64,000 bases of DNA from Polytrichum commune (taxonomy: Eukaryota > Streptophyta > Polytrichopsida > Polytrichales > Polytrichaceae): assembly GCA_950295325.1 (NCBI GenBank), contig OX485804.1:36568429-36632428 (forward strand), written 5' to 3'. Positions 22,333-33,890 of the stretch are shown piece after piece (position 1 is the stretch's first letter; every line of letters begins with the position of its first letter). Position numbers and translations under genes: made by a program. Under the pieces are notes generated by a model. It saw only the letters and a list, made by a program, of their open reading frames with translations, was not told where the DNA came from and did no database searches.

Positions 22333-24799
22333 TATTTTATACAGAGACCAAGCAAGGAAAGAAGTAACCGCTTTATTGGTTGTTGGTTGGTTCATTCTTG
22401 AACCATGTGCTAGCGATGGAGAAGAAGCACAACTTGTGGGTGAAGTCGAACACTCTTCATACATCCTACATGTTAGGATGAACCATCTGGGTGTTTGACA
22501 TGTAAACTTGACACAATTAGGCCGATAAATGATTGCATTAAAATTTTCATTTTGTGTGGCATTAAAATTGATGTGCCATGTTAATTAGAGTGGTCTTGGT
22601 GACTTGTTTTCGAATTATCCCCATTGGTTTGATTGGGCAATATGGAGTGGGTTTAGGATCAACTCACGGGTAGATCACTTAGTGCATTTTAAAAACAACA
22701 TGCGGCATAATATAGAGAGGATTAAAATCATTTGAAATAAAAATTATAAAGGAATTCCAAATAATGAAGGGGCCATTAAATGTAGACAATCCCATTATAA
22801 GTAAGTTAGATGAACATAAAACGTGGGCCATTATTTTTTAGTAAAATCAATATAGGGGTTGAAGATAAGGATCCTAGAAAGTATGTTTAGTATGGTATGT
22901 AAATGGGTTTAGGACTCACGGGGATGGATGATAATTGGGATTTCCGTCTGTCCAAAATTACTTAAAAGAAATATAGAGTACAAAAAATTGCAATGACTTG
23001 GATAATATAAGTAATGGAAGGGTGCAAACAAATGGGCCATTTTTGAAATTTAAGTAATTATAGGGAGGCTTTAATTCAACCCTTGAAGGTAAATAGCCCC
23101 AAAACAAAAAAAAACCCCAGCCGCACGTGGTGCACAAAAATGCCTAAGAGTGATCTACCCGTGGATCAACTTGTCTTTCCTTTGTGATTCCAAGTTTACC
23201 AACAAAGTTTAAATGGGTTGTTTGGATATTATAAACATAGATGGTTTTACTTGGTTAGAACCTACATTCTCAACTAGAATAAGAATATAGCATTGCGTAA
23301 CTCCAAATAGTAAGTGACACTAAATACCATAGACAAAGTAGTTCTAAGCATATAGATGTAGTTTCAAATTCAATTGTTGCAAGCTTTACTTCGTGAAAAT
23401 TTGGGAAGGCCTTTTAGCATTAACAAAAAAAGATAAGCATCGTCCTCTTTCCATCATGGCACCTTGATTTACATTATAGATCCCCTTTAATTACTCCAAC
23501 ATTATATAATCATCGCTAGATGTTCCTTGATAGATAGATACAAACATTGAACTTCCTAAGATGGAAAGCATACACAAAGACTCTCTTCTCCATATGAATA
23601 TTGTCACCTCTCCATGATAAGTGGTTCATTGGATAAATGTGTTGCGTGGAGTTGGGGCAAGTTTGTACTTGACCCCCTTTACTTTCGTAAGATTGGTGGG
23701 GCCCAACTCAAAGAACAAATACATTTGTAGTTCTCAGCCCCCCCCCCCCCTCCCTCTCTCTGTTACTGCTAACAAACTACTAACTTATAAAGGTATCTAT
23801 AAGCCAATGGCATGCCCCACCCTATGACCACCTATAGGTCCACAACAATGAGAGAGTTTCATCGTCATAGGAGTACTTGTCTTGTATGTTATGAAATGAA
23901 CGCGTGAAATTGTAGTGCATTCCATCCATAGAGGTTATTATGAACAAGTCCCAAAAAATCCATATTGATAAGAGTAAAATTCAAAAGGAGATGAACTTTC
24001 CCTATCAAGAGGGACTCTTGCTGCTGGTGCTGAGGAGCAATGATTGGCCTGAGTGTGGGCATGGATTTAATGATCAACTTGAATACCCGAAAAGGCCCAA
24101 CGACGCTTATCTGCACTGAGCACAAGTAAAACGTTCTCCATTTGCAATTGGTTGTTTGGTTTAAAAGTACTAAGGTAGGATGAGCACAATCCAATAGGCT
24201 CCATTTATGAACTTTGGTCAGCCTTGTGTCAAAAAAGAAGAAAATATGTTGAGGACGTGGAATTTTTTCCCCTCTTTAGGCTGACCTGCCCACTCAAGGA
24301 AAGATATTTTATTTCGGATCCGGGCATGTGGGCCACACTCTTTGTTATCTACCCACAAAAATGTACCAAAGATGGGAGCTTGGTTGACACATATTAAAAT
24401 GGCCGGATCAAGAAGACCCCCTCTTCTCCTACTAGCTACACTAAATAGGGTTATAAGTGTGGTCATTTAAAAGGTGTGACTTACTATGTTAACCTCCGGA
24501 TACAAGTTATTGGGATTAAAAAAACCACTTTTTGTCACAAGGAGTTGTGTGTGAGTGTGTCTTTTACTTGTAAAATCTGTAATAATTGATTTTCTTTAGT
24601 GATTTTGGTTCAATATCACACTCGCTATCACATAGCCTCCCCACATTTGCTGGTGGTGAGGCCAGTCGGCGACTCCCACCAGCAGGGTTGAGCTTTTTAT
24701 TAACTTTATAGCAGTGGCAATGACTAGTCGCATCGGTCCTACCACTCACTCGTTCGCTGCTCTGATCGGTAATTTCACATGCCTTTATAATTTTGTACT
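22333..24799. other. intergenic DNA with MITE fragments
   Basis: No gene is visible. A truncated family-C element lies at about 23189-23345, with the blocks ACCAACAAAGTTTAAATG and GCGTAACTCCAAATAGTAAG. There is a C-tract at 23738-23750. A short hairpin at about 24647-24686 has GCTGGTGG pairing with CCACCAGC. Confidence 0.5.
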
Positions 24800-24925
24800 A
24801 TTAGAAAATCTCGAGCGAGATAATTTCGCACTATTAGATAATTTTGAGTGAGATAATTCCGCACTACTACATAATATCGAGCGAGATAATTTCTCACTTC
24901 TGGATAATTTCAAGCAAGATAAGTC
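24800..24925. repeat. ~35-bp tandem repeat, about 3.5 copies
   Basis: Units built on GAGCGAGATAATTTCGCACT and ATTAGATAATTT follow each other with scattered substitutions. It lies just left of a family-C MITE. Confidence 0.7.
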
Positions 24926-24988
24926 ACTACGTTTTCACCTTCGCAATGAGTGAGTCTACATAGAGGCCACGAATTCATATCTCTCTAT

Positions 24989-25205
24989 AACTACACTGAA
25001 TATGATATTTAGGCAAAGCTTACTGTGTGGAATTATGCAATGCTATATCTATATACTATACATCTCATATTTTACCAACAAATGTTAAATTGATAGTTTG
25101 GACATTGTAAAACATTGACAACTTTACTTGGCAGAAATTTATTTCATTAGTAAAAGGATATAGCACCGTGTAAATCCAAATAGTAAGTCACACTAAATAC
25201 CATAC
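24989..25205. mobile_element. MITE family C, copy 1 (~217 bp)
   Basis: The left end AACTACACTGAATATGATAT continues through GCAATGCTATATC. It is matched in inverted orientation by GATATAGCACCGTGTAAATC, then AAATAGTAAGTCACACTAAAT at the right end, giving an imperfect terminal repeat of about 55 bp. The closest relative is the copy at 47259-47492. The right edge is less well preserved than the left. Confidence 0.65.
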
Positions 25206-25372
25206 TTGACTAATTGTCCATGGAGATTTTTTTGGCATGATCGGTTAAAATTCTATTCTTTCCAAGCCCGATTGGTTACATGTTGCATGAACTTTCGGTT
25301 TTTCCTTTATCAATTCAAGGTATATTCTCTGTATTCCTCTAGAACGCTTGATAAGTTTTGTGAGGTCTTGTT

Positions 25373-25634
25373 CAACCGGGTTATTTCTCAAACTCACCGG
25401 TTCATATTTGTAACTTAAGGTACAAAATTATCTTGAAGTCTCGAACTTCAACCAGGTTATTTCTCAACCTCACCGGTTCATTTTTGTAACTTAAAGTACC
25501 AAATTATCCTGAAGTCTCGAACTTCAACCGGGTTATTTCTCAAAATCAACCAGTGCATCTTTGTAACTTAAAATACCAAATTATCATGAAGTCTCATACT
25601 TCAAGCGGGTTATTTCTCAAAATCAACCAGTTCA
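25373..25634. repeat. 76-bp tandem repeat, about 3.5 copies
   Basis: TTATTTCTCA begins at 25381, 25457, 25533 and 25610, giving periods of 76, 76 and 77. Each unit contains CTCGAACTTCAACC, the ACCGGTTCAT block and TTTGTAACTTAAAGTACC. The unit is the tail of a dispersed repeat whose head (TTGGTTACATGT, TTCGGTTTTT) is seen once at about 25270-25310. Confidence 0.85.
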
Positions 25635-26494
25635 TGTGGAAGTAACCATGGGTTCTTCCTTGTTCTTGCCCATACTTACTGGTGGCAGTGAATGGAGCTC
25701 GCCCGTACACTGCTGCCCACCACCAGTATGTGTGAGCGACCTAATAGTGAAAGTAAATATTATGGATGTTAGGCAACTTAAAGTTAGCTACACAAATGAC
25801 CCTATTTGCTGTAGTGATGTATGGAAATAATTCCTTGATATAAGGATAAAGGATTGCACCTCTAAGATTTGCACATGTCGAAACGTCAAAGTCTAGTGCT
25901 AGGGCATAATGAGAGAGACTTTGTTTTAGCCAACTTTACAACATAAGTCTCCCATGGTAAAAGCATGCCCCGACCACAAAGCTGGACTCGTGGATTGGGT
26001 TGCAAAAGTTGTCTCAAAAACGCGGGAACACGTGTTTAATAATTTCTTTTTCCCTCAAAAAGCATGGGCTTCTGCTCAAGCGCAAGGTTGGCCTAATGGA
26101 ATAATCAAGTACACTCTTAGAAACAAGTGAATGCAGTCTGCCAATTAGTCATGATACTGTTGGGTGTTGTCTTGTTGTCTTGTTTTTTTTTTATTGATTT
26201 TAGAAAGAAAATTGTCATGTGTTATATCCAAATCAGTCAAGACCATGCTCAACCTCACGTGCAAATTGGCTTTGGGCAATCAGAGTGTTGAACCAGACAG
26301 CACCCTACGGTCAAGGCTTTGCAATTTGGGGCAGCTGAGGTGGCCATCCCAGACTAAATTTTAGGCATGACAATGCGTTCACTTTGTAGACTTAAAACTT
26401 TTAAATACCATAAAGCACTAATTTGTGTACAAACTACAAGGTTTTGCTCGACATACTGGAGAACATGTTTTTCGATGACAGGTCCTGTATAAAC
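25635..26494. other. intergenic DNA downstream of the DUF1995 gene
   Basis: No gene is visible. A hairpin at about 25678-25728 pairs ACTGGTGGCAGTG with a near-complement ending CCACCAGT. Bases close to 26494 probably include the 3' UTR of the minus-strand gene. Confidence 0.5.
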
Positions 26495-29400
26495 TTAATT
26501 GTCATCATTCTTCAGTGAGTCCTGGTTGAATTTGAACTCTCCCAGGAGTCTGTCCAACCAGCCTTGGCCTGCTCTTGACCCTATCCTGCTCTTGAGAATC
26601 TCCTGTAGTCGTTTATACGATGGCCGTTCCGGCTCGACCGCTACACATTCGTTACCTCCAGCAGTATCTAACACAAACACCTGGAGAAAAGGGCTCTTGT
26701 AGTTGAGTAACTTCACAAACCTTTTTGGAATATGCGATACAAAAATAAACTTGCAAAGAACTAAACTGGCTAAAGTAGATGGTTAACTTTTCCATTTGGC
26801 CCACTTCTCATAGGATATGAACATGTAATTAAGATGAGATGATTAGCGAATTCACTGCAGTTCATGTGATTATCAAAAGCAAGATTCTCTCTCCTCTTGA
26901 ATGATCACAACGTCCCCCCCCCCCCCATTATGTTGACTATTGAACTTAGAGCACGTAGTCTAATCTCTTTCAAACACATGGTTTGTGGTGTCTGTTATTA
27001 GAACCATACCACTTAATCATAGATATAGGTGTCAAATTAAGATAAGTGACCAAATTAGGCCCACTTCCCTTGCACCTTGACCTTCCAGATAAAACCAAAA
27101 CAAGGATACACATTTTTTGGAATTCTTGATACAGAGTCTTTAAGAAAATCCTTGAGGTTAAGAACAAAGCATCTGAAATATCAGGTGTAACAGTACCTGC
27201 CAGTCACCAGGATACCGTCGCATGAGACAAACATCTTCTCCTAAGATGCGGCTTCTTTTCAAAAAATACACAACCTCAAAGGTGTTGACAAGATCTTCTC
27301 TCTGTTTTTTCTTGGCTCCAAAACCGAAATCGGACACCACCTGATACACCATTGGCAAATTCCTCAGTACTTTAGTTCTTTATAACTACAACAAGGGTAA
27401 CAGTTTCTTTACAGTGGGTTGACATGTCTCAGTATGTAGTACAGGCATATGTCAGCTCTGCACTTTTTAACCCTAAACCCTCCATGCAACCTTCCGCATC
27501 ATTAAGTTCAATTTACACAGACAAAGCTGTCTTCACAGTATCCATAGTAAGACCTGTGATAATGGTCCAAATATTTTCACTTTGATGCAAGAATGTCAAT
27601 GTTGTTATTCTTTCTTATCTACCAGAGCTACTTGAGTGAACATACAAATCTCACCTGACCAGGTTGCCACTGGGCATTTACAAGCAGTAAGGGACGACCC
27701 GGCACAGAAGCAAGGGCTTCCACAGCATCCAGAGTCTCTGGAGTTGGAAATAGTACTGCTGCAATCTGTACAACAGTTTTGATACCCAAAAATCATCCAA
27801 TTAGCTTACATCATTGAGCATTTAAATTTCACACTATGGTTTCATTTGCAACTTGTCCTGCACAAACACGTGCCTACCAAGGAGATGTAGCAGTTAAAGG
27901 AAACTCCAAAGTGAACACTTCAACAGAGAAACTCCTTGTCAATAGGAAACCAGATATAGTGTGAAGCAATCACAACGCCGGTTATGATCAATTGTTCTGT
28001 GACCGAGACAGGAAGTCCAATCACTTAATTCTGACCATGAAATATCTCTGGGGGGATGAGGTCAAAATCTCGTCAAACTCAATAAGGTCTAACTAACAAA
28101 GAGTAGTGCAAGAGAATGCATAAAATGGATGGAATACCTCATCACTTTCCCAACCACCTACTGCATCACTGTCATCGATTATGTATTTGCGACAACCGCC
28201 ATCTTCTTTTCGGGAAGCCTCTCCTTCTATAAGGCCCTTGAGCAAGGATGATACAAGTGGAGCTCCAGCCTTGTATTGCATTTGAATACCTCCCTAACAA
28301 TGCACAGAGCAACAAGGAAGCAACTGCCAACAAACCTTGAGTCAATTGTTGGCAGTCACACATATGCTCCAATGTGATGTGGTCTACCACCCCTACTCAA
28401 ATTTTCATGTTGGACAAATATTCAATGACCAATTAGGCTGCAAGTAATGCATATGAATTCCAAGACTTGTTTGCGTGTGGTGCCATAGACTTAAACATAC
28501 TTCAAAACAAGGAATTTAAAGAACCAACAGGAGCATATTGGAGATAGTTAATGCTTTGAAAATTTCACGGATGTTGCAATAGATGAGGCACATAAATCAC
28601 AATGATTCATGATTACAGATATAAAGAACCTACGATCACAAAAAATGTCCAGATCATTGCACTATTGAAGTATCCACATGCAGAGAAATAGAGTATCTCG
28701 ATAGGCATACCGGCCAATCATCAAGGTCGGTAGCACCAATGAGAGGGAGGATAATCTCCAAAAGCATCCTTGTTTTTTCATCTTTAATAGCTTGCTGACA
28801 TGCTTGTCTTGCCTGTAAACATGATTTAAAAACTAGATAAGTATGTTGGCTGTACCTCAGAAACATACCTCGTATTAGGCAACTCAAATCTCTTCATATG
28901 TCTAGAGCTTGTTAGAAGTGGTGAAGGAAAGTACCTGGGAGACACTCTCATCAACTGAGCTTGGCAATGGGAATTGACGTTTCTTACCAGCTGGCAAACC
29001 TAGCGCTTCCTGCATAGTGTCACAATCAACCTCCTTCAAATAAGTACACGGGAGAAAACATACATCCTGCAATGCACAGAATACAGGTTTCTTTATAGAA
29101 CGCAGATAAAATTGTGACTCATATATTTAACACATAGTGCCTCAATTCAACTTGTTGGTGATGACATGGACATGGATATGTTCTGCTTGCACCTACATAT
29201 ACATGTACATCAATCAGACTGCTTCTGATGCTTTACATTTCAGTCTCTAACCCTAAGACATCTCAAGTTCTTACATGTGAATAATCCTCCCCATAACAAG
29301 GCAATATCACCACTGCAAATGCAATGGCCAAGAAAGTCATCAAACTCTCTTAGAGAAAGAGATGAGTGTCATTGCAATCCGTTCCAGATGTATTCCCATG

Positions 29401-30515
29401 AACAGTCTTCATAATGATGCTCTGGCAGAGAGACAATGTGTTTGAATGTCTTGTTTGATTCAGGAGTTTCTTTTCAATCACCAATCACTGCTCAATGTGC
29501 TTGAACTATGGCAATTGAGTATTTCTAGGCGTATCTTTTAGAGAATTAACAAAAAGTATTTCTTGGAGCATGTATTCTTCTTTTTGTTTGCAATGGTTAG
29601 GTGGTCGTTGATACGTTGCATCAGGTCAAGGTGGCTTAAACCCAAGACCTTACTCGGATCCCATGGGAACTCCGAGGTTGAGTTGCCTAAGGCAGGAATC
29701 GTGCTCGGATAGGTGGCCTTATTAGCACTTGATTTCCGGTGTTTGCAAATCTGTCGGGCCACCCGTCAAGGTGTTCACCTCTGATTAGAGACACTAATCT
29801 TTGGGGTCCCTCTAATACTTGTGATGCCCGCTACGGGATTACATATACAAGATTAGACTACATGTAATTCACACCAGTGGCAACATCGCAGTCATCTCCT
29901 TTTTTGCATGAGGTCCTAATCCTTAATACTGTCAATATCTTGCCCATTTCAGTACCAACATTTCACCTCTCTGATTCTAATCACAGCATCAAAATAACTC
30001 GGGGATCTCTGAATTTCTTAGAGAGAATCAATAAACGGTAATTAGCACTGGCATTAAGCTGCCTCTGGAATGGCTAAACGTCAAATTCAAGCAGGAGGGC
30101 CATCTCCTTCAACCATGTCCATCTTTGATCCTCTTACGTACCCAATCACACTACATGAGCATCAGAAAAAACCACATTGACATCCCAAAGGCACCCGGGC
30201 TGTCCATAGAGGTGATATCACTAACACTACTAACAAAGTGACCAGCTCTCATCCTTTCCTGGGACATAGAAAAGAAACTAGGGTTTGTTCTGTACATACC
30301 TCCGTGGTGATAACGTCCTCATTGGACCCGGCTCTCAAAACCATCCGGCTGCCACTTCTGGCACCTGATTCAACCCCAGTAATAATGCTCAATGTGGACG
30401 ATGTGGAAATAATCGGTGGTCGAAAACACGGCTTCTTCCCGAAATGCTGACGACATGATGGCACCCGACTCACTCCTACCCAAGAGGTACTACTTAGGGT
30501 GGTTGCAGCAGCCAT
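26495..30515 (-). CDS. DUF1995 family protein, predicted plastid-targeted
   Basis: Seven exons, 30300-30515, 28935-29066, 28711-28812, 28138-28293, 27655-27765, 27197-27340 and 26495-26680, give 348 aa. All six introns are GT-AG and phase 0. The start is the ATG at 30515 (MAAATTLSSTSW); codons further upstream in frame are non-ATG. Residues 1-70 are Ser/Thr/Arg-rich with few acids, as in chloroplast transit peptides. The mature part runs through LPAGKKRQFPLPSSVDESVS, ARQACQQAIKDEKTRMLLEI, DLDDWPGGIQMQYKAGAP, VLFPTPETLDAVEALA, RPLLLVNAQWQPGQVVSDFG and LMRRYPGDWQVFVLD. This is the typical course of plant and cyanobacterial DUF1995 proteins; the Arabidopsis photosystem II assembly factor LPA3 carries this domain. 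The biochemical activity is not established, and orthology to LPA3 in particular is not claimed. The family assignment is from memory of conserved blocks. Confidence 0.85.
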
Positions 30516-31421
30516 TGCGGTGGAACACAAGACTCTCTATCTCTGTCTCTCTCCCTCCGCTCTGAGCTTCCTCAATTCACAATTCTACGGTGCCAGAATT
30601 CCTGCCCTGAATCATCCCGACACGCAATGTGAGCACATGTTGATGAGTGTGGTGAGGTTGGTGCAGATGGCTTAGCTCCAGAGTCAAGAGGGATGGAATG
30701 TGGATGGATGGATGGCCTGGTCCTCTCCTTTACGGGTGATTGGCATGCCACGTGTTGCTTCCACGTGCCTTGTGGCCACTTGGATTCACGCTGAGGATAA
30801 TGGCGACGGCCATTGACGGGCCCTCATCCTTCAAACATACAGTACGTTAAGTACTGTTCTCCCTCTTTAGTATGACACGTTTGGGAAACACAAAAAAAAG
30901 TTGTATTATCGAGGTGTCGCCTTCTCATTAATATGACAAATGGCGTAAAGTTGTCATATTCTTGAGGGAATACGAAAACATAAGTAATATGAGCTTAAAA
31001 TATATATAGATGGTATGAAATAATAACTTATAACTTCAAACAAATACAAATATTCTCAAGAACTCTTGAAATAGGAGTTCAAAGATCTTTGGTGTTGCCT
31101 ACCCAAGTTAGCAATTGTCACCTATTTAAAATTCCCTACTAATTTTTTAAAAATAAGAATTTCATTAACATCAAAATATAAATATTTTTTCTAATAAGAA
31201 ACTAGACAACAATGATGCATGACGTTTAACATCAAGATATTGGTGATACTATATCACATGTGTGCTAGGCAGGAGGCCACTCTAACCTATAATATGAACA
31301 AGTTTTCACAACAACTCCCCCGGAGATTGTTGAATATGGTGCAGTCATAGGATGTTATTACATTATATAGGACCATAACTAAGTAACATTATGTATATTC
31401 AACCTAAAGTATGAATAAGTA
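30516..31421. other. intergenic DNA upstream of the DUF1995 gene
   Basis: The first 200-300 bases should hold the promoter and 5' UTR: a CT-rich block (CTCTATCTCTGTCTCTCTCC) lies just 5' of the start. Beyond that the DNA is AT-rich, with no gene. Confidence 0.5.
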
Positions 31422-31904
31422 CACTCTAAACTCCGTAGTATCACACATGTGGCAATCAAAGTGCGCGTGATATTACGGAGTTTTGTAGTGTTAACATGGA
31501 CGTGTGATTCTATAGAATTAGTGTAGCATGTGACATTATGGAGTAATGTAAAGGAGATGTGAGGTCAATTTGAATTTGTCTCCTATCACCTACGCTAGTG
31601 TGGTCCACATCACTTGGGCTTCCCAAGTAATGTGGCGGTCACATGCACCAACATTCAACAAGTGGCATAAGAATAATAAGAATAATAATAAGAAGGTGAC
31701 ACTCCACATATTGACACATGGTGCAATGCGAGGGTGTGGGTTGACTTCTTTGATGGTTTGCATTAATGATAAACTTTGTGATATAAGGAAGAGAAATGTG
31801 ACAATAAGGAGTGAGATTTGAACTATGAACATCCGTTCCCTAGGGCTTCGGGATATTAGAGAGTGTGTGACATTATGGGGGTTGTTATTACAGAGTTTAG
31901 GGTG
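31422..31904. mobile_element. MITE family B, copy 2 (483 bp, TA flanks)
   Basis: The ends CACTCTAAACTCCGTAGTA and, in reverse complement, CACCCTAAACTCTGTAATA are flanked by TA (31420-31421 and 31905-31906). The subterminal hairpin of copy 1 is kept and slightly improved: ACTCCGTAGTATCAC pairs with GTGATATTACGGAGT, with a single G-T wobble. The interior holds AATAATAAG microsatellite-like sequence and no coding frame. Confidence 0.8.
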
Positions 31905-32338
31905 TATATAAAACACTAAACTTTGCAAGATACACCGTTGTGAGATTTCATGCTATACTTCCCATGTTCATTTCATTAAACTCTTATGAAAGTACACAAA
32001 ATAGAATATTTAGTGTGTTGATTATATTTAATGTTGTTACCACCATACCTTGCTCAACACTAATTTTCAATTTTATGACAATCAATGTTAGAAGATATGC
32101 TAGAATTATCCTTTTATTATTGTTAATTTTTTTTCCCGTATCCTTACTAACACTAAACTCAAACATGTAGCTTCCACATATTACCATAGTTGATATTTAA
32201 TGTTTGAATATACATTTAATGTTACTTACTTTCATAGGGTTATTGATATTTAGTGCGTTCGTGTTTAGTGTATCAAACACTAAATTTCCTATTTGGTGTA
32301 GTGTCTTCCAAGGCATGGAAAAAAAAACGACGAAGATG
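31905..32338. other. AT-rich spacer before the tRNA pair
   Basis: Repeated short CACTAAA / TTTAGTG motifs (for example near 31914, 32150 and 32250-32300) hint at further MITE debris. No gene is seen. Confidence 0.4.
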
Positions 32339-32344
32339 AAAAAA
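32339..32344 (-). terminator. pol III terminator of the tRNA pair (T6)
   Basis: Six T residues on the minus strand begin 6 bases after the 3' end of tRNA-Phe; a further T9 (32319-32327) follows as a backup. Runs of four or more T terminate RNA polymerase III. Confidence 0.75.
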
Positions 32345-32349
32345 TATAT

Positions 32350-32374
32350 TGCGGTGAGCGTGGATCGAACACGC

Positions 32375-32417
<43 letters not shown>

Positions 32418-32422
32418 CCCGC
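32350..32422 (-). tRNA. trnF-GAA: tRNA-Phe (anticodon GAA)
   Basis: The gene is 73 nt. The acceptor GCGGGGA pairs with TCACCGC. The D-arm has TAGCTCAGTTGGGAGAGC (A box), the anticodon loop is CTGAAGA with anticodon GAA, and the T-arm is GTGTTCGATCCAC (B box). The discriminator base is A and there is no intron. It is a normal nuclear type. The gene lies 34 nt downstream of tRNA-Val on the same strand. Confidence 0.97.
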
Positions 32423-32456
32423 AGATCGAGCACTGCCGGTCAATCGTAGACCAGCG

Positions 32457-32530
32457 TGTTTTCGCCCGGGTTCGAACCGGAGACCTTCAGTGTGTTAGAC
32501 TGATGTGATAACCAACTACACCACGAAAAC
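32457..32530 (-). tRNA. trnV-AAC: tRNA-Val (anticodon AAC)
   Basis: The gene is 74 nt. The acceptor GTTTTCG pairs perfectly with CGAAAAC, the D-arm is TGGTGTAGTTGGTTATCAC, and the anticodon stem TCAGT/ACTGA encloses CTAACAC (anticodon AAC). The T-arm is CCGGTTCGAACCCGG and the discriminator is A. The 34-nt spacer to tRNA-Phe has no T run of four, so the gene may be co-transcribed with its neighbour. Confidence 0.97.
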
Positions 32531-32740
32531 TGTGCAATGGATGTTCGCAACGACGGGACTTAAACTTATATACTGATAGCAAAGTCGTTCAACCTATATC
32601 AAGTGCCTAGTCGCTGCTTCATATGGCCCCTTTTAAAACCCACGTCCCACATCGATGAGAGCCTTCTACTCTAGAGCTTGACTTTAATCTTATGAGCCAA
32701 AAAATATTGCACTCTGTAGTAACTTCCACAGACCTAATAA

Positions 32741-33273
32741 GGGCCGCTTTACACTTAGAGGCCGGGCCAATTCGTTGTGTAAGAGGCTTGAAATCCTCAT
32801 TTGTGATTGGTCAAAAGGCTCAAATCGGCCCCAACCCCTTTACATCTAGAGGCCGGGCGGATTTGGTGGTATGATTTTTTAAATTAAAAAATGTATGTTA
32901 TGACACGGCCCGAGCTCGTTGAATTGGGTGCACCCAAAATGGAAGGCCAATTCTTGGCCTAGAGGCCAATGTCATATTCCACTAAAAAAATCTTCTTAAA
33001 TAAAGTATAATTTTTTAAAGTGAACTAGATCCATTGGATTATGTGGAATCTAAAGGCTCTATCTTAGATTATGCTACATCCGTTGGATTAGGCTAATTTT
33101 TTTGAATTAGCTTGGCTTCTTGGCCCGAGGGCCTTTACATATGGAAAAATTGGCCCCCGGTATAATCTTATTATAATGTGTAGTAGAGGCCGGCCTCCAA
33201 CCCAAAAAAGGCTGAAATTTTGTGCAATCGGCCTCAAGGGAAATTGGCCCGGCCTCTAGGTGTAAAGCGGCCC
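32741..33273. mobile_element. MITE family D, copy 1 (533 bp, TAA target duplication)
   Basis: The left end GGGCCGCTTTACACTTAGAG and the right end, in reverse complement GGGCCGCTTTACACCTAGAG, match in 19 of 20 bases, and the repeat continues with GCCGGGCCAATT. TAA flanks both sides (32738-32740 and 33274-33276). The 3-bp TAA duplication and GGGCC start fit PIF/Harbinger-derived (Tourist-like) MITEs. It inserted 210 bp from the tRNA pair. No protein is encoded. Confidence 0.85.
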
Positions 33274-33499
33274 TAAGTGCCACGAAATGCATGTAGTTTT
33301 TTTGCAATGACAGTGACTCGAGTTTTGTGCGGGTGTTGATCAATAGCTAAGTGACACGTGGCACTTCACCTCAAATTTGAACTACTGTGCACAGTGAAAG
33401 GCGGTTGCTTGCAGACCAAGAAAGAACAGCTATCATACAAGAGAATATGATGGGGGCGATGAACGATGGGCCCCACACAACAAAAAGCATCTTCAGATA

Positions 33500-33890
33500 A
33501 TCCGACACGTCACACCAGACGTACCTCCAATCATTCAGTCCTCGTTCGTTCCTCGTTCGTCGCGGCTCCGTCGGTGCCAATGCGTGCTTCGGGGCAACCT
33601 GGCGGGAACCCTCCTTTTTCCAGGTTTGGTCACAGAAACCGACAAGTCCCACGAAAAGTGCCTTCATTCGTTCGTCCTACGGTTGTCGTAGCTCCGCTTC
33701 TCTGTCTGTGGGATTGGAACTCATGACTTTCGTCACAGAAGCAGACACGTCGCACGAAAATCATCCCCACTCGTTCATTTCTCGTTCGTTTCACGTTCGT
33801 CGTGGCTCCGTCCTCTCTCACTCTCAGTGATTGGAACTTACAGCTTTCGTGCGAATGCGTGCTTCGTGGAAACCTGGCGGGACCCTTTTT
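33500..33890. repeat. repeated module upstream of the ING gene
   Basis: Three blocks begin with a variant of CCGACACGTCRCACGA (about 33502, 33638 and 33743). The later two are followed by CTCGTTCATTTCTCGTTCGT-like sequence and a GGCTCCGTC-like box. The phrase AATGCGTGCTTCGNGGNAAC, followed by CTGGCGGGA, occurs twice (33579 and 33854). The array lies about 1-1.4 kb upstream of the ING ATG and is CG-richer than its surroundings, fitting a promoter region. Confidence 0.65.

Noticed and set aside
29538..29900. Possible SINE in DUF1995 intron 1
   Set aside because: Some tRNA-like words are present, but no proper A box/B box pair, tail or second copy was found.
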